Shown: positions 34,356-43,649 of the stretch, one piece after another
How positions within the stretch are numbered: the stretch's first letter is position 1
How the letters are laid out: every line of letters starts with the position of its first letter
Position numbers and translations under genes: made by a program
The notes under the pieces: generated by a model
What the model was told of the DNA's origin: nothing
Databases searched by the model: none
What the model saw: the letters and a program-made list of their open reading frames with translations, nothing else
DNA from: Vogesella indigofera
GTDB lineage: Bacteria; Pseudomonadota; Gammaproteobacteria; Burkholderiales; Chromobacteriaceae
Length of the DNA stretch: 64,000 nt
Direction: 5' to 3'
NCBI RefSeq assembly: GCF_003633895.1
Contig: NZ_RBID01000011.1
Location: 682,001 to 746,000 of the forward strand

Positions 34356-34946
34356 ATGAATAAAGACGATCTTTTAAAACACATTGCACAAACTGCATAC
34401 AACGTCGGTTTCGGTGCAAAAAAGAATTTTGCCACCTATGATATTGTAGCCAAAATGCCTGGTCTAATTGGATTTATATCATTGGTATTTGGTATTTATG
34501 CATTGATATTTGAAGCATTAAATGCCAAATTCTTTTCAGCCACATTCATTATTTTGGGCGTGATAGGTATGTACATAACCGTATACGACCCAAAAAAATC
34601 GGAATATGCAAACGCAGGAAAACACCTAACTAAACTATTTAACGCACTAAAAATTCTTCATGGAAAGGTACGCGCAGAGCAAGGTCCACTTGATGCTTAC
34701 GTAGCTGAACTTGATCAACTGGAAAAGGAGTACAACAATACCAGCATGCATCATCAAATTATGTTTAGCAATTGGTATGCCCACTATAAATTTTTTTGGG
34801 AACATCAGATTGACTGGATTGATGATCATTTGAAGTTCAAACTCCTAAGAGACAAAATACCTTTATCATTCCTGCTTTCTGCTGTCGCCATTTTAGGCAT
34901 GTTGATATTTTTTGGATCATCTGCCATCGGAAAGCCGGCCTGCTGA
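34356..34946 (+). CDS. SLATT-domain two-TM effector
   Basis: A 196-residue protein starting MNKDDLLKHIAQTAYNVGFG; a GTG nine bases upstream that overlaps the CD-NTase stop by four bases is an alternative. The opening GFGAKKNFATYDIVAKMPG and two adjacent membrane helices (about residues 35-55 and 60-80) are the SLATT pattern (SMODS and SLOG-associating 2TM effector). Charged helices follow, then a third hydrophobic segment near the C-terminus (LSFLLSAVAILGMLIFFGSS). Such proteins are predicted to open pores or disrupt the membrane when the cyclic nucleotide appears, causing abortive infection. Confidence 0.85.
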   Translation: MNKDDLLKHIAQTAYNVGFGAKKNFATYDIVAKMPGLIGFISLVFGIYALIFEALNAKFFSATFIILGVIGMYITVYDPKKSEYANAGKHLTKLFNALKILHGKVRAEQGPLDAYVAELDQLEKEYNNTSMHHQIMFSNWYAHYKFFWEHQIDWIDDHLKFKLLRDKIPLSFLLSAVAILGMLIFFGSSAIGKPAC

Positions 34947-35198
34947 ACTAGCCCAGCCGTACCGCGCGCCACCCCGTAGAGTACCGTCACCCGGCCAGCC
35001 GGGCGACGCACCTTTATTTATACCACCACGGATGCCACCACCCTTAGCCGCAAGCCCTCCTGCAGCACACACTGTTCTGTATCGCGCCACTGACCGCGCC
35101 TTTAATTGTCGCCCGCCAGCCCCATCTGTCCAGCATGTGGCGGCCGTGGCCGCCTTTCCTTCCCCGCCCTTAGCGGCACACCGACAGGACTTCTGCTC

Positions 35199-36086
35199 AT
35201 GAGCGAATCGCGCTACACCCCGCCCCGCGTCTGGACATGGGATCAGGCCAATGGCGGCCAGTTTGCCAACATCAACCGCCCGATCGCCGGGCCGACCCAC
35301 GAGCAGGCGTTGCCGGTGGGCGAGCACCCGCTGCAGCTGTATTCACTGGCCACGCCCAATGGCGTGAAGGTGACCATCATGCTGGAGGAGCTGCTGGCGC
35401 TGGGCCATCGCGGCGCCGAGTACGATGCGTGGCTGATCCGCATCCACGAGGGTGAGCAGTTCGGCAGCGGCTTTGTCGGGCTGAACCCGAATTCGAAAAT
35501 CCCGGTGCTGCAGGATCGCAGCGGTGCCGAGCCGCAGCGGGTGTTCGAATCCGGCGCCATCCTGCTGTATCTGGCGGAGAAGTTCGGCGCGCTGTTGCCG
35601 CAGGATCTGGCGGCCCGCACCGAATGCCTGTCGTGGCTGTTCTGGCAGATGGGCAGCGCGCCGTTCCTGGGCGGCGGTTTCGGCCATTTCTACGTCTACG
35701 CGCCGGAGAAGTTCGAATACGCGATCAACCGCTTCGCAATGGAGGCCAAGCGGCAGCTGGACGTGCTGGACCGGCACCTGGCGAAAAACCGCTGGCTGGC
35801 GGGCGACGAGTACAGCATTGCCGATATCGCGGTGTGGCCGTGGTATGGCGAGCTGGTGCGCGGCAACCTGTATGGCGCGGCGGAGTTCCTGCAGGTGCAG
35901 GACTACCCGCACGTGCTGCGCTGGGCAAACGAGATGGCGGCGCGGCCGGCGGTGCAGCGCGGGCGCATGGTGAACCGCCTGCGCGGCGAATTGAGCGAGC
36001 AGCTGCACGAGCGCCACGCCGCCAGCGATTTCGATACCCGCACCCAGGACAAGCTGCAGGCGCAAGAGGCCGCCACGCCGGCCTAA
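35199..36086 (+). CDS. yghU: YghU-type glutathione S-transferase / disulfide-bond oxidoreductase
   Basis: A 295-residue protein, matching YghU length (288), longer than ordinary GSTs. The N-terminal extension (MSESRYTPPRVWTWDQANGG, QFANINRPIAGPTHE) is typical of the Nu-class. The thioredoxin-like domain contains NPNSKIPVLQD with the cis-Pro; the all-helical C-terminal domain contains WLAGDEYSIADIAVWPW. It likely reduces disulfides or peroxides with glutathione. The start follows an uninformative leader; a GC-rich 250-base gap separates it from the defence islet. Confidence 0.9.
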   Translation: MSESRYTPPRVWTWDQANGGQFANINRPIAGPTHEQALPVGEHPLQLYSLATPNGVKVTIMLEELLALGHRGAEYDAWLIRIHEGEQFGSGFVGLNPNSKIPVLQDRSGAEPQRVFESGAILLYLAEKFGALLPQDLAARTECLSWLFWQMGSAPFLGGGFGHFYVYAPEKFEYAINRFAMEAKRQLDVLDRHLAKNRWLAGDEYSIADIAVWPWYGELVRGNLYGAAEFLQVQDYPHVLRWANEMAARPAVQRGRMVNRLRGELSEQLHERHAASDFDTRTQDKLQAQEAATPA

Positions 36087-36227
36087 GAACCTGTTTACGA
36101 TCTGCTGCGCTTCGGCGAAACGGCGTTAAAAACGCCTTCGGAATGCTCATTTACGACTTGTAAACTCCGCTTCCTCAGTCGTTTTTTCCTTGTCTCGCTC
36201 TAGCTCGCGAGATCGTAGACAGGTTCT
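36086..36227. repeat. 142-bp MITE-like element with 18-bp terminal inverted repeats
   Basis: AGAACCTGTTTACGATCT at 36086-36103 is repeated in reverse complement at 36210-36227 with one mismatch. The interior (GCGTTAAAAACGCC near 36122-36135 and more) contains smaller hairpins but no gene. The element begins on the last base of the yghU stop codon. Size and repeats suggest a miniature inverted-repeat element; no target duplication is evident. Confidence 0.7.
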
Positions 36228-36248
36228 GATCGCACGCTAGTCCGATAC

Positions 36249-36274
36249 GCTTGCGGCCAACGTTGGCCGCAAGC
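36249..36274. repeat. Perfect palindrome built from the AACGTTGGCCGC variant
   Basis: GCTTGCGGCCAAC followed by its exact reverse complement GTTGGCCGCAAGC, 26 bases, between the MITE-like element and the rlmN-like gene. Confidence 0.9.
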
Positions 36275-36389
36275 GCAGCCCGCCCGCCAATCCGTAATCC
36301 CCCGCCCGTTTTGCCGCGACTTGCGCTACCCTGTGCGCCTTGTTTTCCAACGCGCGGCCAGGCTTGCGCGGCTTTACAGAACCGATCCC

Positions 36390-37454
36390 ATGCGACTCCA
36401 GGAATTCCACCAAGCCCTCGCCGATCTCGGCGCCCGTCCCTGCCATATCGGCCGCATCAACCGTGCGTGGCTGAAAGGCCAGCCGCTGGATAGCGGCACC
36501 CGTCACCAGAAGGGCGAGCACTACTTTCCGCTGGCGGTACGTAACGGCCTGCCGCCGCTCACGGCGCAGCTGGATGGGCTGGCGCGCATCGAATCACAAC
36601 ACCCGGCGGCGGATGGCTCGCTGCGGCTGCTGGTGGCGCTGAATGACGGCCAGATGGTGGAAAGCGTGCTGCTACCGCGCGACGGGCTGTGCGTGTCCAG
36701 CCAGGTGGGCTGTGCGGTGGGCTGTACCTTCTGCATGACCGGCAAGAGCGGGCTGCTGCGCCAGCTGGGCAGCGCCGAGATCGTGGCGCAGGTGGCGCTG
36801 GCGCGGCGCATCCGCCCGGTAAAGAAGGTGGTGTTCATGGGCATGGGTGAGCCGGCGCACAATATCGACAACGTGCTGGACGCCATCAACCTGCTGGGCA
36901 CCGACGGCAATATCGGCCACAAGAATCTGGTGTTCTCCACCGTCGGCGATCCGCGCGTGTTCGAGCGCCTGCCACAGCAGCAGGTCAAGCCGGCGCTGGC
37001 GCTGTCGCTACACACCACCAATGCCGAGCTGCGCGCGCAATTGCTGCCGCGCGCACCGCGTTACGAGCCGGCGGAGCTGGTGGCGCTGGGCGAGGACTAC
37101 GCGCGCCGTGTCGGCTACCCGATCCAGTACCAGTGGACGCTGCTGGCCGGCATCAACGACACACAGGAAGAAATGGACGCCGCGGTGCAGCTGCTGCGCG
37201 GCAAGTACGGTGTGCTCAATATCATCCCGTACAACAGTGTGGACGGCGACCACTACCAGCGCCCGTCCGCCGAACGCATCCAGCAGATCAAGCGCTACCT
37301 GCACGACAACGGCGTGCTGACCAAGGTGCGCGATTCCGCCGGCCAGGATATCGACGGCGGCTGCGGCCAACTGCGTGCCCGCGCCGCCGACGTCATCGAC
37401 CACAGCCGCCTGCTGCGCCGCAATCGCAGCGACCAGGCCAGGCAAGCGGACTGA
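36390..37454 (+). CDS. Radical SAM RlmN/Cfr-family RNA methyltransferase
   Basis: A 354-residue protein starting MRLQEFHQALADLGARPCHI. The radical-SAM cluster motif CAVGCTFC binds the 4Fe-4S centre. The SAM-binding GMGEPAHN and the C-terminal methylated cysteine in GGCGQLRA (equivalent of RlmN C355) are present. Family members methylate C2 of A2503 in 23S rRNA and A37 in some tRNAs. It is somewhat short and its N-terminus differs from canonical RlmN, so it could be a paralogue with another RNA target; the main rlmN may be elsewhere. Confidence 0.8.
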   Translation: MRLQEFHQALADLGARPCHIGRINRAWLKGQPLDSGTRHQKGEHYFPLAVRNGLPPLTAQLDGLARIESQHPAADGSLRLLVALNDGQMVESVLLPRDGLCVSSQVGCAVGCTFCMTGKSGLLRQLGSAEIVAQVALARRIRPVKKVVFMGMGEPAHNIDNVLDAINLLGTDGNIGHKNLVFSTVGDPRVFERLPQQQVKPALALSLHTTNAELRAQLLPRAPRYEPAELVALGEDYARRVGYPIQYQWTLLAGINDTQEEMDAAVQLLRGKYGVLNIIPYNSVDGDHYQRPSAERIQQIKRYLHDNGVLTKVRDSAGQDIDGGCGQLRARAADVIDHSRLLRRNRSDQARQAD

Positions 37455-37522
37455 GCAACCCGCCTGGCGGTATGGTTGCTGCCGCCATATGATGAAGCAG
37501 ACTCTGACCGGAATGCCTCGCC

Positions 37523-38386
37523 ATGCGCAAGCTTGCCCACCGGGTACTACTGATACTGGCCGCTTGCTGGGCCGCCACCGCACTGGCGGCGGAAATCGTT
37601 CGCTTTCCCGACTATCCGGACCCGAACAAGCGCTTCTTCCGTGCCGCGCTGCAACTGGCACTGGATAAAAGCGGCCAGGCCTATACGCTGATGCCGGTCT
37701 TGCCGCAGATGCTGCAAGGGCGGTCGATTGCGCGCGCCATGGGCGCTGGCGGCGACATCGACGTGTTGTGGACCATGACCACCCGCGAACGCGAAGCCTT
37801 GCTGCTGCCGGTGCGCTTTCCCGTGGACAAGGGCCTGCTGGGTTGGCGGATAGCCATCGTGCGGCAGGACAAGGCGGCACAGTTTGCCAATGTGCAGACG
37901 GTGCAGGACTTGCGCTACTTTACCGCCGGCCAGGAGCACGACTGGCCGGACACCCGCATTTTGCGGGAAAGCGGCCTACCGGTGATGACGGCCAGCCAGT
38001 ACGACTCGCTGTTCAGGATGCTGGTGGTCAAACGCTTCGACTACTTTCCGCGCGGCGTGGCCGAGGCCTGGGCCGAGGTGGATGCGCGCCCCGAACTCGG
38101 CCTGACGGTCGACCGTTTCATCGTGCTGCGCTACCCGGCCGCCGAATACTTTTTTGTCACGCCGCGCAAGCCTTATCTGGCCGAACACATCTGGCAGGGC
38201 CTGCTCCGCGCCCAGGCCGACGGCAGCTTCGACCGGCTGTTCCATGCCCACTTCGACACGCTGCTGCAGCGGGCCAGGCTGTCGCAGCGGCGCGTCATCG
38301 AGCTGGATAACCCGATGATCGATGCGGGCAGGCTGCTGCCGGCCGATTCGCCGTGGTGGTATCGCCCGCTGCCGGCCGCCAACTAA
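37523..38386 (+). CDS. Periplasmic solute-binding-like protein
   Basis: A 287-residue protein with a signal peptide (MRKLAHRVLLILAACWAATA, cleaved near ALAAE). The body resembles a family-3 solute-binding fold (RFFRAALQLALDKSGQAYTL; DIDVLWTMTTRERE; LGWRIAIVRQD; FTAGQEHDWPDT). No transporter genes are next to it, so it may act as an orphan sensor or partner. The substrate is unknown. A bidirectional terminator follows. Confidence 0.7.
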   Translation: MRKLAHRVLLILAACWAATALAAEIVRFPDYPDPNKRFFRAALQLALDKSGQAYTLMPVLPQMLQGRSIARAMGAGGDIDVLWTMTTREREALLLPVRFPVDKGLLGWRIAIVRQDKAAQFANVQTVQDLRYFTAGQEHDWPDTRILRESGLPVMTASQYDSLFRMLVVKRFDYFPRGVAEAWAEVDARPELGLTVDRFIVLRYPAAEYFFVTPRKPYLAEHIWQGLLRAQADGSFDRLFHAHFDTLLQRARLSQRRVIELDNPMIDAGRLLPADSPWWYRPLPAAN

Positions 38387-38412
38387 ACCAGACATGTCCG
38401 CATCTGTCCCAG

Positions 38413-38446
38413 AAAAAACCGCCAGCCGTTAACGGATGGCGGTTTT
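38413..38446. terminator. Bidirectional terminator
   Basis: AAAAAACCGCCAGCCGTTAA then CGGATGGCGGTTTTT: stem ACCGCCA(G)CCG/CGG(A)TGGCGGT with A and T tracts, serving converging genes on both strands. Confidence 0.88.
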
Positions 38447-38480
38447 TGTGGCGCCCTGTGGTCTGCCGGCTGGGTGCGAG

Positions 38481-39419
38481 TCAGCGCCGTGGCTCGGCGG
38501 CAGCGGCCAGCAGGTTTTGCACGCCCTGCCAGCGCGCCTGCATACGCGGTAGCAAAAATGCCCGCAGCGCCTGCGCCAGCGTGCCGGACGCGCGGCGGTC
38601 GGCGCAGATCAGCCATAGCGGCGCCGCCTCGCCCTGCCAGTGGGGACACAGCGGCAACAGCCGGCCGGCAAGCAGGTCGTCGGCCACGTCCAGCATCGAC
38701 TTGTAGGCGATGCCCTTGCCGGCCAGCGCCCAGCGCCGCACCACATCACCGTCGTCGGCCATGCGCTGGCCAGGCAGCGTGATGCTTTCCTGTTGCCCGT
38801 CGCGGTCAAACGACCACTGCTGATGCAGGCTATCGCCCAGCATGTAGCTGAGACAGACATGACCATTCAGGTCGGCCGGCGTACGGGGCGTACCGTGGCG
38901 TGCAAGGTAGTCAGGAGCCGCACACAGCACGCGGCGGTTGTCCGGCAGCAGGGGCAAGGCCACCAGCGAGGAATCGGCCGGCGTGCCGTAGCGGATGGCC
39001 AGATCCACCGGCTGGCGATACACGTCGGCCAGCCGGTCACCCATCTGCAGGCGCAGCGACAGTTGCGGATGCTGCACCAGGAAATCGTCCAGCCACGGCA
39101 ACAGCACGTTGCGGCCAAGGTCGGAGGGCAGCGACAACTGCAGCAGGCCGCGCAGCGCCGCCTGACCTTGCGCCGCCTGCTGTGCCGACGCCCACAGCGC
39201 CAGCATCTGCTGCGCCTGCGGCAGAAACTGTTCGCCCTGCGGGGTGAGCCGCAGATGGCGGGTGGAGCGCACGAACAGGCGCGCGCCCAGCTCCGCTTCC
39301 AGCCGTTTCAATGCGGCACTGGCCGCCGCCGGCGTCAGCCCCAGCGCGTGCGCGGCGGCGGTCAGACTGCCGGTTTCGGCGGTACGCACCATGATGTCGA
39401 GAGGATGCAGTGCTTTCAT
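38481..39419 (-). CDS. LysR-family transcriptional regulator
   Basis: A 312-residue LTTR starting MKALHPLDIMVRTAETGSLT. The N-terminal winged helix is clear (TAAAHALGLTPAAASAALKR), followed by a periplasmic-binding-like effector domain (LSLPSDLGRNVLLPWLDDFL, DLAIRYGTPADSSLVALPLL). It is divergent from the nitroreductase gene across about 97 bases, so it probably regulates it. The inducer is unknown. Confidence 0.9.
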   Translation of the reverse strand: MKALHPLDIMVRTAETGSLTAAAHALGLTPAAASAALKRLEAELGARLFVRSTRHLRLTPQGEQFLPQAQQMLALWASAQQAAQGQAALRGLLQLSLPSDLGRNVLLPWLDDFLVQHPQLSLRLQMGDRLADVYRQPVDLAIRYGTPADSSLVALPLLPDNRRVLCAAPDYLARHGTPRTPADLNGHVCLSYMLGDSLHQQWSFDRDGQQESITLPGQRMADDGDVVRRWALAGKGIAYKSMLDVADDLLAGRLLPLCPHWQGEAAPLWLICADRRASGTLAQALRAFLLPRMQARWQGVQNLLAAAAEPRR

Positions 39420-39516
39420 GTTCAAATTTTATTTGATAGTTATGCAAATAATACGCCGTTTATCAAATAAATTTTCACAAGCATGATGGCACGCACACTG
39501 ACAGCAAGGAGTCATC

Positions 39517-40170
39517 ATGCACATCGCCGATCTGGTTCAAACCCGTTACACCACCAAATCCTTTGATCCGTCATTCCGCCTGACTGCCGCACAAGCCGCC
39601 GACATCGAGAGCCTGCTGCGCTTCAGCCCGTCGTCCACCAATGCCCAGCCGTGGCACTTCGTGCTGGCCGACAGCGCCGAGGGCAAGGCGCGTGTCGCGC
39701 AGGCGACGCAAGGTTTCTACAGCTTCAATGAAGGCAAGATCCTGAACGCGGCGCGGGTGGTGGTGTTCTGCACCCGCGCCCAGCTGGACGACGCCCATCT
39801 GGCCACTCTGCTGGAGCAGGAGGACCGCGATGGCCGCTTTGCCAATGCCGACATCCGCGCCGGCCAGCATCGCGGCCGCAGCCACTTCGTCAACCTGCAC
39901 CGCTACGAGCTGCGGGACGCCGCGCACTGGATGGAAAAACAGACCTATCTCGCCGCCGGCACCCTGCTGCTGGGCGCCGCCGCCATGGGGCTGGATGCCT
40001 GCCCGATAGAGGGTTTCGATCAGCAGGCGCTGTCCGGGGCGCTGGATCTGCGGGCGCAAGGGCTGGTGCCGTCGCTGATCGTCGCGCTGGGTCGCCGTGC
40101 TACCGACGACTTCAACGCCACGCTGCCCAAGTCGCGGCTGCCGGCCGCGCAGACCATCACCCGCCTGTAA
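39517..40170 (+). CDS. nfsB: NfsB-type oxygen-insensitive NAD(P)H nitroreductase
   Basis: A 217-residue flavoprotein, the NfsB length. It starts MHIADLVQTRYTTKSFDPSF with AAGGAG upstream. The FMN-contact segments RYTTKSF, FSPSSTNAQPWHF and AAMGLDACPIEGFD are conserved. It transfers two electrons from NAD(P)H to nitroaromatics or quinones. The divergent LysR gene is the likely regulator. Confidence 0.9.
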   Translation: MHIADLVQTRYTTKSFDPSFRLTAAQAADIESLLRFSPSSTNAQPWHFVLADSAEGKARVAQATQGFYSFNEGKILNAARVVVFCTRAQLDDAHLATLLEQEDRDGRFANADIRAGQHRGRSHFVNLHRYELRDAAHWMEKQTYLAAGTLLLGAAAMGLDACPIEGFDQQALSGALDLRAQGLVPSLIVALGRRATDDFNATLPKSRLPAAQTITRL

Positions 40171-40176
40171 GGCTTT

Positions 40177-40205
40177 GCGGCCAACCCTGCCGCAAGGTTG
40201 GCCGC
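40177..40205. repeat. Inverted pair of the repeat word between nfsB and sbcC
   Basis: GCGGCCAACC (40177-40186), then CTGCCGCAA and GGTTGGCCGC (40196-40205). It lies between converging genes and may form a hairpin, but no clear T-run follows. Confidence 0.8.
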
Positions 40206-40211
40206 ATTGCC

Positions 40212-43200
40212 CTAGCCCACCACCTGCAGGCTGGACTGCCCCAGCCCGCTGCCCTTCTTCACCACGATCTGCACCGCGATGCGCTCCTGCATGCCCGTCA
40301 CGTGGCTGATGACGCCGATGGATTTGCCGCTGGCGTTGATGCTGTCCAGCGCGTCCAGCGCCACTTCCAGTGTGTCGCCGTCCAGCGTGCCGAAGCCTTC
40401 GTCGAGGAACAGCGAGTCGATGGAGGTCTTGTGGCTCACCAGGTCGGACAGCGCCAGTGCCAGTGCCAGGCTGACCAGGAAGCTCTCGCCGCCGGACAGG
40501 GTGCGGGTATCGCGGGTGGCGTCGGCCTGCCAGGTGTCGACGATCGCCAGTTCCAGCTCGCCACCGGCCTTGCGCTGCAGCAGGTAGCGGCCGTGCAGGC
40601 GTGCCAGATGGCGGTTGGCGAGGTGCATCAGGTGATCCAGCGTCAGCCCTTGGGCAAACTTGCGGTACTTGTCGCCCTCTTTCGAGCCGATCAGGCTGTT
40701 GAGCCGCTGCCAGATGTCGGCATCGGCGCTGTGCCGTTCGATCTGCAAGAACAGCGCCTGCTGCTTGTCGCGGCGCTGCGCGTCGTCGTGCAGCAGCGCC
40801 TGCAACGCACCCTGCTGGCCGGACAGCGCCTGACGCTGCGCGTCCAGCGCCGCCAGTGCGGCGTCCAGCTCGGCCAGCGACAGCGGGCTAAGCGCCTGTT
40901 GCTGCAGCGCTGTCAGCGTGGCGAGCGCGGTTTGCCGCACCGCCTGGCTGCGTTGCAGCGCCTGTTCCAGCTGTTGCTGCTGCGCCTGTAGCCGCTGGCG
41001 CTCGTCTGCCGGCAACAGCGCCTGCAGGAAGGCGGCCGGATCGGCAAACGGGCTGGCGGCCAGTGCGGCCAGCCATGCCTGTTCGGCGCGCTCATGCTGC
41101 TGCTGTTGCGTCTGCAGATCGGCCGCCAGCTGTGCCTGCTGCCCCTGCAGGCTGGCGATCTGCGCCGCCAGCTGCTCCGCTTGCGCGGCGTAGTGCGCCA
41201 GTGCCGGCTCGTCAGCGGCGGCCGCGTCGCAGTCCACCGGCGCCGAGGCGGCCAGCTTGTCCCAGCACGCTTGCCAGCCTTGCGCCACCGTGGCGGCCTG
41301 TTCGCTGCGCGCCTGCTGTTGCAGCAGCGCGCCCTGTTGCTGCTGTTGCGCCTGCTGCTGCGCCTGCCAGTGTTGCCAGTCTTGCTGGCGCGCGGCCAGC
41401 CAGTCCGCCATGTCGCCGTCGCTGGCCAACCCGGTGGTGCTAAAACCGGCGGCGGCGATGGCTGCGGCCAACGTTGCGCCAGTCTGTTCGATGTGTTGCG
41501 CGGTGGCGGCCAGCTGGCGCTGCAGCTCGGCCACGCCTTGTTCCGCATGCGCCTTTTCCTGCAGCAGCAACTGGTGCTGCTGGCCGGCTTGCTGCAGTTG
41601 CGCGGCCTGCTGTGCTTCCTGCTGGCGGGCGGTGACCAGGCTTTGCTGCGCCAGCTCCGCCTGCTGCAGCGTGCGGTTGAGGGCGGCGTCGTGCTGCTCG
41701 GCGCCGAGCAACCCTTGCTGCAATGGTTCCTGCTGCGCCCAGCCGCTGTCATCCAGCCCCAGCGGTGCGGCCTGTGCCTGCCAGGCGGCTTGCGCTTGCT
41801 GCCGGTTGTCGGCCAGGGTGTCCAGTGCGCCCTGCAGCTGGACAAGGCGTTCTTCCAGCTTGACCAGCTCACCGTTGACGGTGCGGCCCTGCTCCTCCAG
41901 CAGCTGCAGCGCGGCTTCTTTCTCCTGCAGCGCGCGGGCGGTGTCGGAGACGGTCAGCGCCTGATAGGCGTGAATGCCGGGGTGTTCCAGCGAGCCGCAC
42001 AGGGGGCAGGCCTCACCCGGCTGCAGCGCGGCGCGGTGTGCTTCCAGGCTCTGGATACGCTGTTCCAGCAGCAACAGCCGGCGCTTGTCGTCCACCTGCT
42101 CTTTCAGCGTGCGGTAGTCCTGCCGCAGGCCGTCGCGCCGCGCTTGCTGCGCCGCCAGCTGCTGGCGGGCATCGGCCAGCGCGCCTTGCAGCTGCGTGTC
42201 TTGTGCGGCGTGCTGGCGCAGCTGGCTGGCCAGCTGGCCCAGCTGCCGCCACGACTGCAGCTGTTGCTGGCCAAGTTGCCAGCGCTCGCGCAGGCTGGCC
42301 AGCGTCTGGCCCTGCAACAGCTCGGCCGCCGCGTGCTCGGCGGCCAGCGTCGTCTGCCGGCTTTGCTGGTGCTGGATGGTGGCGTGCTGCAGCGCCTTGT
42401 CCAGCTCGCCCAGACGGCGCTCGGTCGCGGCCAGCCCGTCCTGCTGCGCCTGCCGCTGGGTTTGCAGCTGTAGCAGCGCTTGTTGTGCCTGCTGCAGCTG
42501 TTTGTGCTCGCTGTGCCAGCCGCTGAGGCGTTCACCCAGCACCGCAAAATTGGCGTGCTGCGCCAGCCACGCCTGTCGTGCCTGCAATTCCTCCTGCAGC
42601 GCCTGGCACTGCTGCCGGGCGCCGGTGGCCAGCGCGGTGGCGATGGCCGTGGCCTGCCAGTGGGCGGCGATCGACTGCTGCCGGCTGTCGGCAAGCTGCG
42701 CCTGCAAGCTGTTGCCGGCCTCACGGATTTGTTGCTGGCGCGCGGCGGCGTCCTGCCACGCCTGATAGAGCGGCTGCAGCGCCGCCGCCGGCTCGCTGTG
42801 CTGCAGGCGCTGCAAGGTTGGCCGCGCCTGTTCGATCGCCTGCTGCGCCGCCTGCTCGGCAAGCTGCGCCTGCTGCTCGGCCAGTTCGGCCTGCGTCAGT
42901 TCATGCCGCCACTGGCGCAGCACCTGCGTCTGCGCCTGTTGCTGCTGCAATGCGGCCAGCTGCGACGTCAATTCCGCGGTCTGCTGCTGCATCGTCTGCC
43001 GCTGTGCTTCCGGCAGCAGCTCCACACCGTCGGCGCGGGCCTGCAACTGCTCCAGCGCCTGCTTGGCGTCGCGCGCCCGTTCGAACACGCGCTGCGAAAT
43101 CTGGCCGTAGATGTCGCTGCCGGTGAGTTCTTCCAGCAGCTCGGCGCGCTCGTTGGCGCTGGCATTCAGGAAGGCGGCAAAACCGCCCTGCGCCAGCAGC

Positions 43201-43649
43201 ATCGATTTGGTAAAGCGCGCGAAATCCAGCCCGGTGATCGCCTCGATGCGCTTCAGCTTGTCGTTGATGTGGGTGGTGAGGATGGTGCCGCTGGCGTCGG
43301 CCAGCTCCACCCGCGGCGCCTGCAGCTGGCCGTCGGCCTTGTCACGCGCGCGGCGCTGGCTCCAGAACGCGCGGTACAGCTGGCCCTTCACCTCGAACTC
43401 CACCTCGGCCAGACAATCGGCGGTGTGGCGGCTCATGATCTCGTTGCTGCTGGCGGAGATGGTCTTCAGCCGCGGCGTTTCGTGGTACAGCGCCAGGCAG
43501 ATGGCGTCCAGCAGCGTGGATTTGCCGGCGCCGGTGGGGCCGGTAATGGCGAACAGGCCGTTGCCCCGGAATGGCGGCCGGGTGAAGTCGATCTTCCACT
43601 CGCCTTGCAGCGAGTTCAGGTTCTTCAGGCGCAGGGTCAGGATCTTCAT
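40212..43649 (-). CDS. sbcC: Exonuclease subunit SbcC (Rad50-like)
   Basis: An 1145-residue SMC-like ATPase. The Walker A is GPTGAGKS at residues 37-44. Long Gln/Ala/Leu-rich coiled coils flank a zinc hook ([13 protein letters not shown]). The C-terminal signature [20 protein letters not shown] and Walker [21 protein letters not shown] complete the ATPase. With SbcD it cleaves hairpins and DNA ends. The start overlaps the sbcD stop by four bases. Coiled-coil stretches are very rich in Gln, normal for this family at high GC. Confidence 0.95.
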   Translation of the reverse strand: MKILTLRLKNLNSLQGEWKIDFTRPPFRGNGLFAITGPTGAGKSTLLDAICLALYHETPRLKTISASSNEIMSRHTADCLAEVEFEVKGQLYRAFWSQRRARDKADGQLQAPRVELADASGTILTTHINDKLKRIEAITGLDFARFTKSMLLAQGGFAAFLNASANERAELLEELTGSDIYGQISQRVFERARDAKQALEQLQARADGVELLPEAQRQTMQQQTAELTSQLAALQQQQAQTQVLRQWRHELTQAELAEQQAQLAEQAAQQAIEQARPTLQRLQHSEPAAALQPLYQAWQDAAARQQQIREAGNSLQAQLADSRQQSIAAHWQATAIATALATGARQQCQALQEELQARQAWLAQHANFAVLGERLSGWHSEHKQLQQAQQALLQLQTQRQAQQDGLAATERRLGELDKALQHATIQHQQSRQTTLAAEHAAAELLQGQTLASLRERWQLGQQQLQSWRQLGQLASQLRQHAAQDTQLQGALADARQQLAAQQARRDGLRQDYRTLKEQVDDKRRLLLLEQRIQSLEAHRAALQPGEACPLCGSLEHPGIHAYQALTVSDTARALQEKEAALQLLEEQGRTVNGELVKLEERLVQLQGALDTLADNRQQAQAAWQAQAAPLGLDDSGWAQQEPLQQGLLGAEQHDAALNRTLQQAELAQQSLVTARQQEAQQAAQLQQAGQQHQLLLQEKAHAEQGVAELQRQLAATAQHIEQTGATLAAAIAAAGFSTTGLASDGDMADWLAARQQDWQHWQAQQQAQQQQQGALLQQQARSEQAATVAQGWQACWDKLAASAPVDCDAAAADEPALAHYAAQAEQLAAQIASLQGQQAQLAADLQTQQQQHERAEQAWLAALAASPFADPAAFLQALLPADERQRLQAQQQQLEQALQRSQAVRQTALATLTALQQQALSPLSLAELDAALAALDAQRQALSGQQGALQALLHDDAQRRDKQQALFLQIERHSADADIWQRLNSLIGSKEGDKYRKFAQGLTLDHLMHLANRHLARLHGRYLLQRKAGGELELAIVDTWQADATRDTRTLSGGESFLVSLALALALSDLVSHKTSIDSLFLDEGFGTLDGDTLEVALDALDSINASGKSIGVISHVTGMQERIAVQIVVKKGSGLGQSSLQVVG

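Larger units (their letters stand above)
32941..34950. mobile_element. AT-rich CBASS-like defence islet between nrdB and yghU
   Basis: About 2 kb with clearly lower GC than both sides, holding only the CD-NTase and SLATT genes. The host-type AAGGTTGGCCGC word is absent. No integrase, transposase or flanking repeats are visible, so this is a defence gene insertion of unknown mechanism. Confidence 0.65.
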
